Source: Granulosicoccaceae bacterium
GTDB taxonomy: Bacteria; Pseudomonadota; Gammaproteobacteria; Granulosicoccales; Granulosicoccaceae
NCBI GenBank assembly: GCA_023301405.1
Contig: JALZUX010000175.1
Location: forward strand, 1-8,800
DNA length: 8,800 nt
Reading direction: 5' to 3'
The first letter of the stretch is position 1, and each line of letters opens with the position of its first letter. The position numbers and the translations under genes were made by a program. Positions 7,308-8,800 of this stretch are shown one piece after another. A model generated the notes under the pieces. It saw only the letters and a list, made by a program, of their open reading frames with translations. It was not told the DNA's origin and made no database searches.

Positions 7308-8573
7308 TCACTGGACTTGGATTTCGAGTTGCGGAATGTTCAAGGTACTATCCTCAAAGTCATCGCCATCGTATTCCGCTTGCACCCGAATTGTTCCTGT
7401 TCCACGAATAGTCAACTCTCCCCTACTACCGGAACTATTACTTATTTCATTTAAGCTATTGCCTTGTTCTACCAGCGTCCAGATTGAATCTTCTGTGATG
7501 ACTATCGTTTGCTGTGTTTCCAGCCTGACAGACACTCTCAGGTCAAGAGTTGTCGTTCCATTGAAAGTAAGAATCTGCGGAGAGGTTCGACTAAAAAATA
7601 CACTTTCAACCACATCAGGGTCGCCTGATTGCAGAGTAAGCATGCCGGCTAGAGCATCACCACAACTGGCAAACACTGTCACACTGCCTGTCTGGCTTGC
7701 ATCGACCAAGCCTCTCGATGGTAATGTATTGTCGACTGTAGCTACTGTCGTGTTGGCAACAGACCAAATCGCATTGTCTGTGATATCGGCGGTGGTTCTC
7801 TCGTCATCGGTGTAAATCGCCACAGCACTCAACTGCAGGTCATTAGATGTTGTCAGTATGCCGGCTGGCTCAGGGATCATGACAGAGCCAAGGTTATTAA
7901 GTATCTCCAAATTGAACGATGGGTCAGCAACAATACCGTTCCGGCTGGCAGTGACAGACAGCACCCCGCCTGCTGAGGTTCTAAAAAAGCCAGATGGATC
8001 AGATGGATCAAACACTCCTAAAGCAGTCGTACCAACGACCGACCAACTCACATCATTAGTGAGGTTTCGGGGTCCCAACCCGTCGTTATAGGCTCCGTTG
8101 GCGATCAACTGCACAGAATCGCATTCATTAACAGACTCAACAGGCGAGGTAATTTGTATCGAGACCAAGTCAGCAGAAGATACCTGAACAGATATTGCGG
8201 AAAACAACGGACCAAATCTAGCCATCACATTAACCACCCCATCGGCAATGCCCGTCATCACCCCGGACTGATCAACTGTCGCGATGTCTGGATTACTCAC
8301 TGACCATACGGCAGAATCCGCCACTGATGACCCTTGGTTATCGCTCTGGCTCAGTGCATTCAGGGTGACCTGCTGTGATTGCCCCACTTCAATAACCGTG
8401 TTGGTGACCAACATTTGCAGCGATGTAATATTACTCTCAGCAACTTCAACCCGGGTTTGCAAATCCTGTCTGTCACTGCTGCTATTGCAAGCCGCTATAA
8501 ACACTGCACACACAAGCAAGGGACCAGCAAACATGCTGAGCATTGGCCTGTTTTTTACTCGCTCAAAGATCAT
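7308..8573 (-). CDS. Ig-like (BIG_2-type) repeat lipoprotein
   Basis: Predicted surface or periplasmic lipoprotein of 421 residues built from bacterial Ig-like domains. The signal (basic start, then hydrophobic about 14-28) ends in the lipobox IAAC with Cys29 lipidated; Asn at +2 is compatible with outer-membrane sorting. A short Ser/Asp-rich linker is followed by four similar domains at about 49-131, 135-225, 228-315 and 322-420. Each has a core Trp at the same place (Trp90, Trp177, Trp270, Trp365), mostly in an AxWSV or SWSV setting. Domains 1 and 3 carry the classic xxATVDxxG signature (DIATVDQSGVMTG, TVATVD). Domains 2 and 4 are more diverged. No catalytic motif is visible, so a structural, adhesive or protein-binding role is inferred from the fold. 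The ATG overlaps the upstream stop codon as ATGA, with AAAAGGGG 6 bases before it. The upstream partner is a beta-barrel protein gene. Confidence 0.88.
   Translation of the reverse strand: MIFERVKNRPMLSMFAGPLLVCAVFIAACNSSSDRQDLQTRVEVAESNITSLQMLVTNTVIEVGQSQQVTLNALSQSDNQGSSVADSAVWSVSNPDIATVDQSGVMTGIADGVVNVMARFGPLFSAISVQVSSADLVSIQITSPVESVNECDSVQLIANGAYNDGLGPRNLTNDVSWSVVGTTALGVFDPSDPSGFFRTSAGGVLSVTASRNGIVADPSFNLEILNNLGSVMIPEPAGILTTSNDLQLSAVAIYTDDERTTADITDNAIWSVANTTVATVDNTLPSRGLVDASQTGSVTVFASCGDALAGMLTLQSGDPDVVESVFFSRTSPQILTFNGTTTLDLRVSVRLETQQTIVITEDSIWTLVEQGNSLNEISNSSGSRGELTIRGTGTIRVQAEYDGDDFEDSTLNIPQLEIQVQ
7991..8008 (-). repeat. Tandem 9-bp duplication inside the Ig-like lipoprotein gene
   Basis: CAGATGGAT occurs twice head to tail on the + strand. 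In the protein it gives the repeated DPS of FDPSDPSGFF at about residues 188-197, in a loop of the second Ig-like domain. It keeps the frame. It looks like a small in-frame slippage duplication. Confidence 0.6.
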
Positions 8574-8800
8574 TCTTTGCCCCTTTTAGAAAAATCATAG
8601 CGAAACCCGACCCTGAAACTGTTGATGCTGATCTCATCACTGTATTCATGATGTGAAAAAGCCGTATCCACCACTGTTTGCTCCGACAACTTAAAAGTCA
8701 AACCCAGCACACCACGTGCTCCTCTAAGGGGATTTTGCTTGGCGTTGTCAATTTCACCGCTGAACTGAGAATCAAAGTTAGTACGCGACACTCCAAACAA
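8570..8800 (-). CDS. Outer-membrane beta-barrel protein, C-terminal end (5' end outside window)
   Basis: Seventy-six residues plus stop are visible and the frame is open to the right edge; the first visible codon, TTG, is probably an internal Leu. The sequence shows alternating hydrophobic/polar strands separated by polar turns: GARGVLGLTFKLS, TVVDTAFSHHEYS and SINSFRVGFRYDF. The last strand ends in an aromatic residue, like the C-terminal signal recognised by the BAM machinery, but a six-residue charged tail (SKRGKE) follows it. The family cannot be named from this fragment. The stop overlaps the ATG of the Ig-like lipoprotein gene by 4 bp (ATGA), so the two genes are probably translated together and may act together at the outer membrane. 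Confidence 0.72.
   Translation of the reverse strand: MFGVSRTNFDSQFSGEIDNAKQNPLRGARGVLGLTFKLSEQTVVDTAFSHHEYSDEISINSFRVGFRYDFSKRGKE
8580..8587 (-). promoter_or_regulatory. Ribosome binding site of the Ig-like lipoprotein gene
   Basis: On the - strand AAAAGGGG ends 6 bases before the ATG at 8573-8571 and lies inside the end of the beta-barrel gene. It supports this ATG over the later in-frame ATGs at residues 11 and 14, and suggests that the gene can be initiated independently as well as by coupling. Confidence 0.6.

Noticed and set aside
7297..7815. A 172-codon + strand open frame.
   Set aside because: It lies antisense to the Ig-like lipoprotein gene, its product is compositionally biased (Ser/Val rich) without domain signs, and the - strand frame has a signal peptide and repeated domains.

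Overview
The window looks like a chromosomal stretch from a Gram-negative bacterium, most likely a gammaproteobacterium. The evidence is a DinF-type MATE transporter and a type I MurB that match the E. coli family motif for motif, three predicted lipoproteins with lipobox signal peptides, and the C-terminal strand of an outer-membrane beta-barrel. Assignment below class level is not possible from this sequence. No tRNA, rRNA, CRISPR array, transposase or phage gene was seen.

Layout. Positions 1-3355 are read on the + strand: the C-terminal part of a DinF-like MATE transporter (cut by the window edge), then murB (42 bp gap), then a malonyl-CoA decarboxylase gene (73 bp gap). Positions 3341-8800 are read on the - strand in two blocks. 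The upstream block (8800 to 7308) holds the end of a beta-barrel gene and a four-domain Ig-like lipoprotein gene, joined by a 4-bp ATGA overlap. The downstream block (6672 to 3341) holds a small unrecognised lipoprotein gene and a large M16 metallopeptidase lipoprotein gene, joined by a 4-bp GTGA overlap. About 635 bp without a recognisable gene separates the blocks. The decarboxylase and peptidase genes run tail to tail and overlap by 15 bp.

How the genes fit together. The + strand genes are housekeeping or metabolic: export across the inner membrane, peptidoglycan precursor synthesis, and malonyl-CoA turnover. They share direction but no obvious pathway. The - strand genes all encode envelope proteins. 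The two stop/start overlaps suggest two translationally coupled pairs: beta-barrel plus Ig-like lipoprotein, and small lipoprotein plus M16 lipoprotein. Neither pair is one I recognise as a named system, and they are the best candidates for something undescribed here, although each large protein belongs to a known family. Three of the five complete genes start at GTG or TTG, and nearby in-frame stops rule out ATG starts further upstream.
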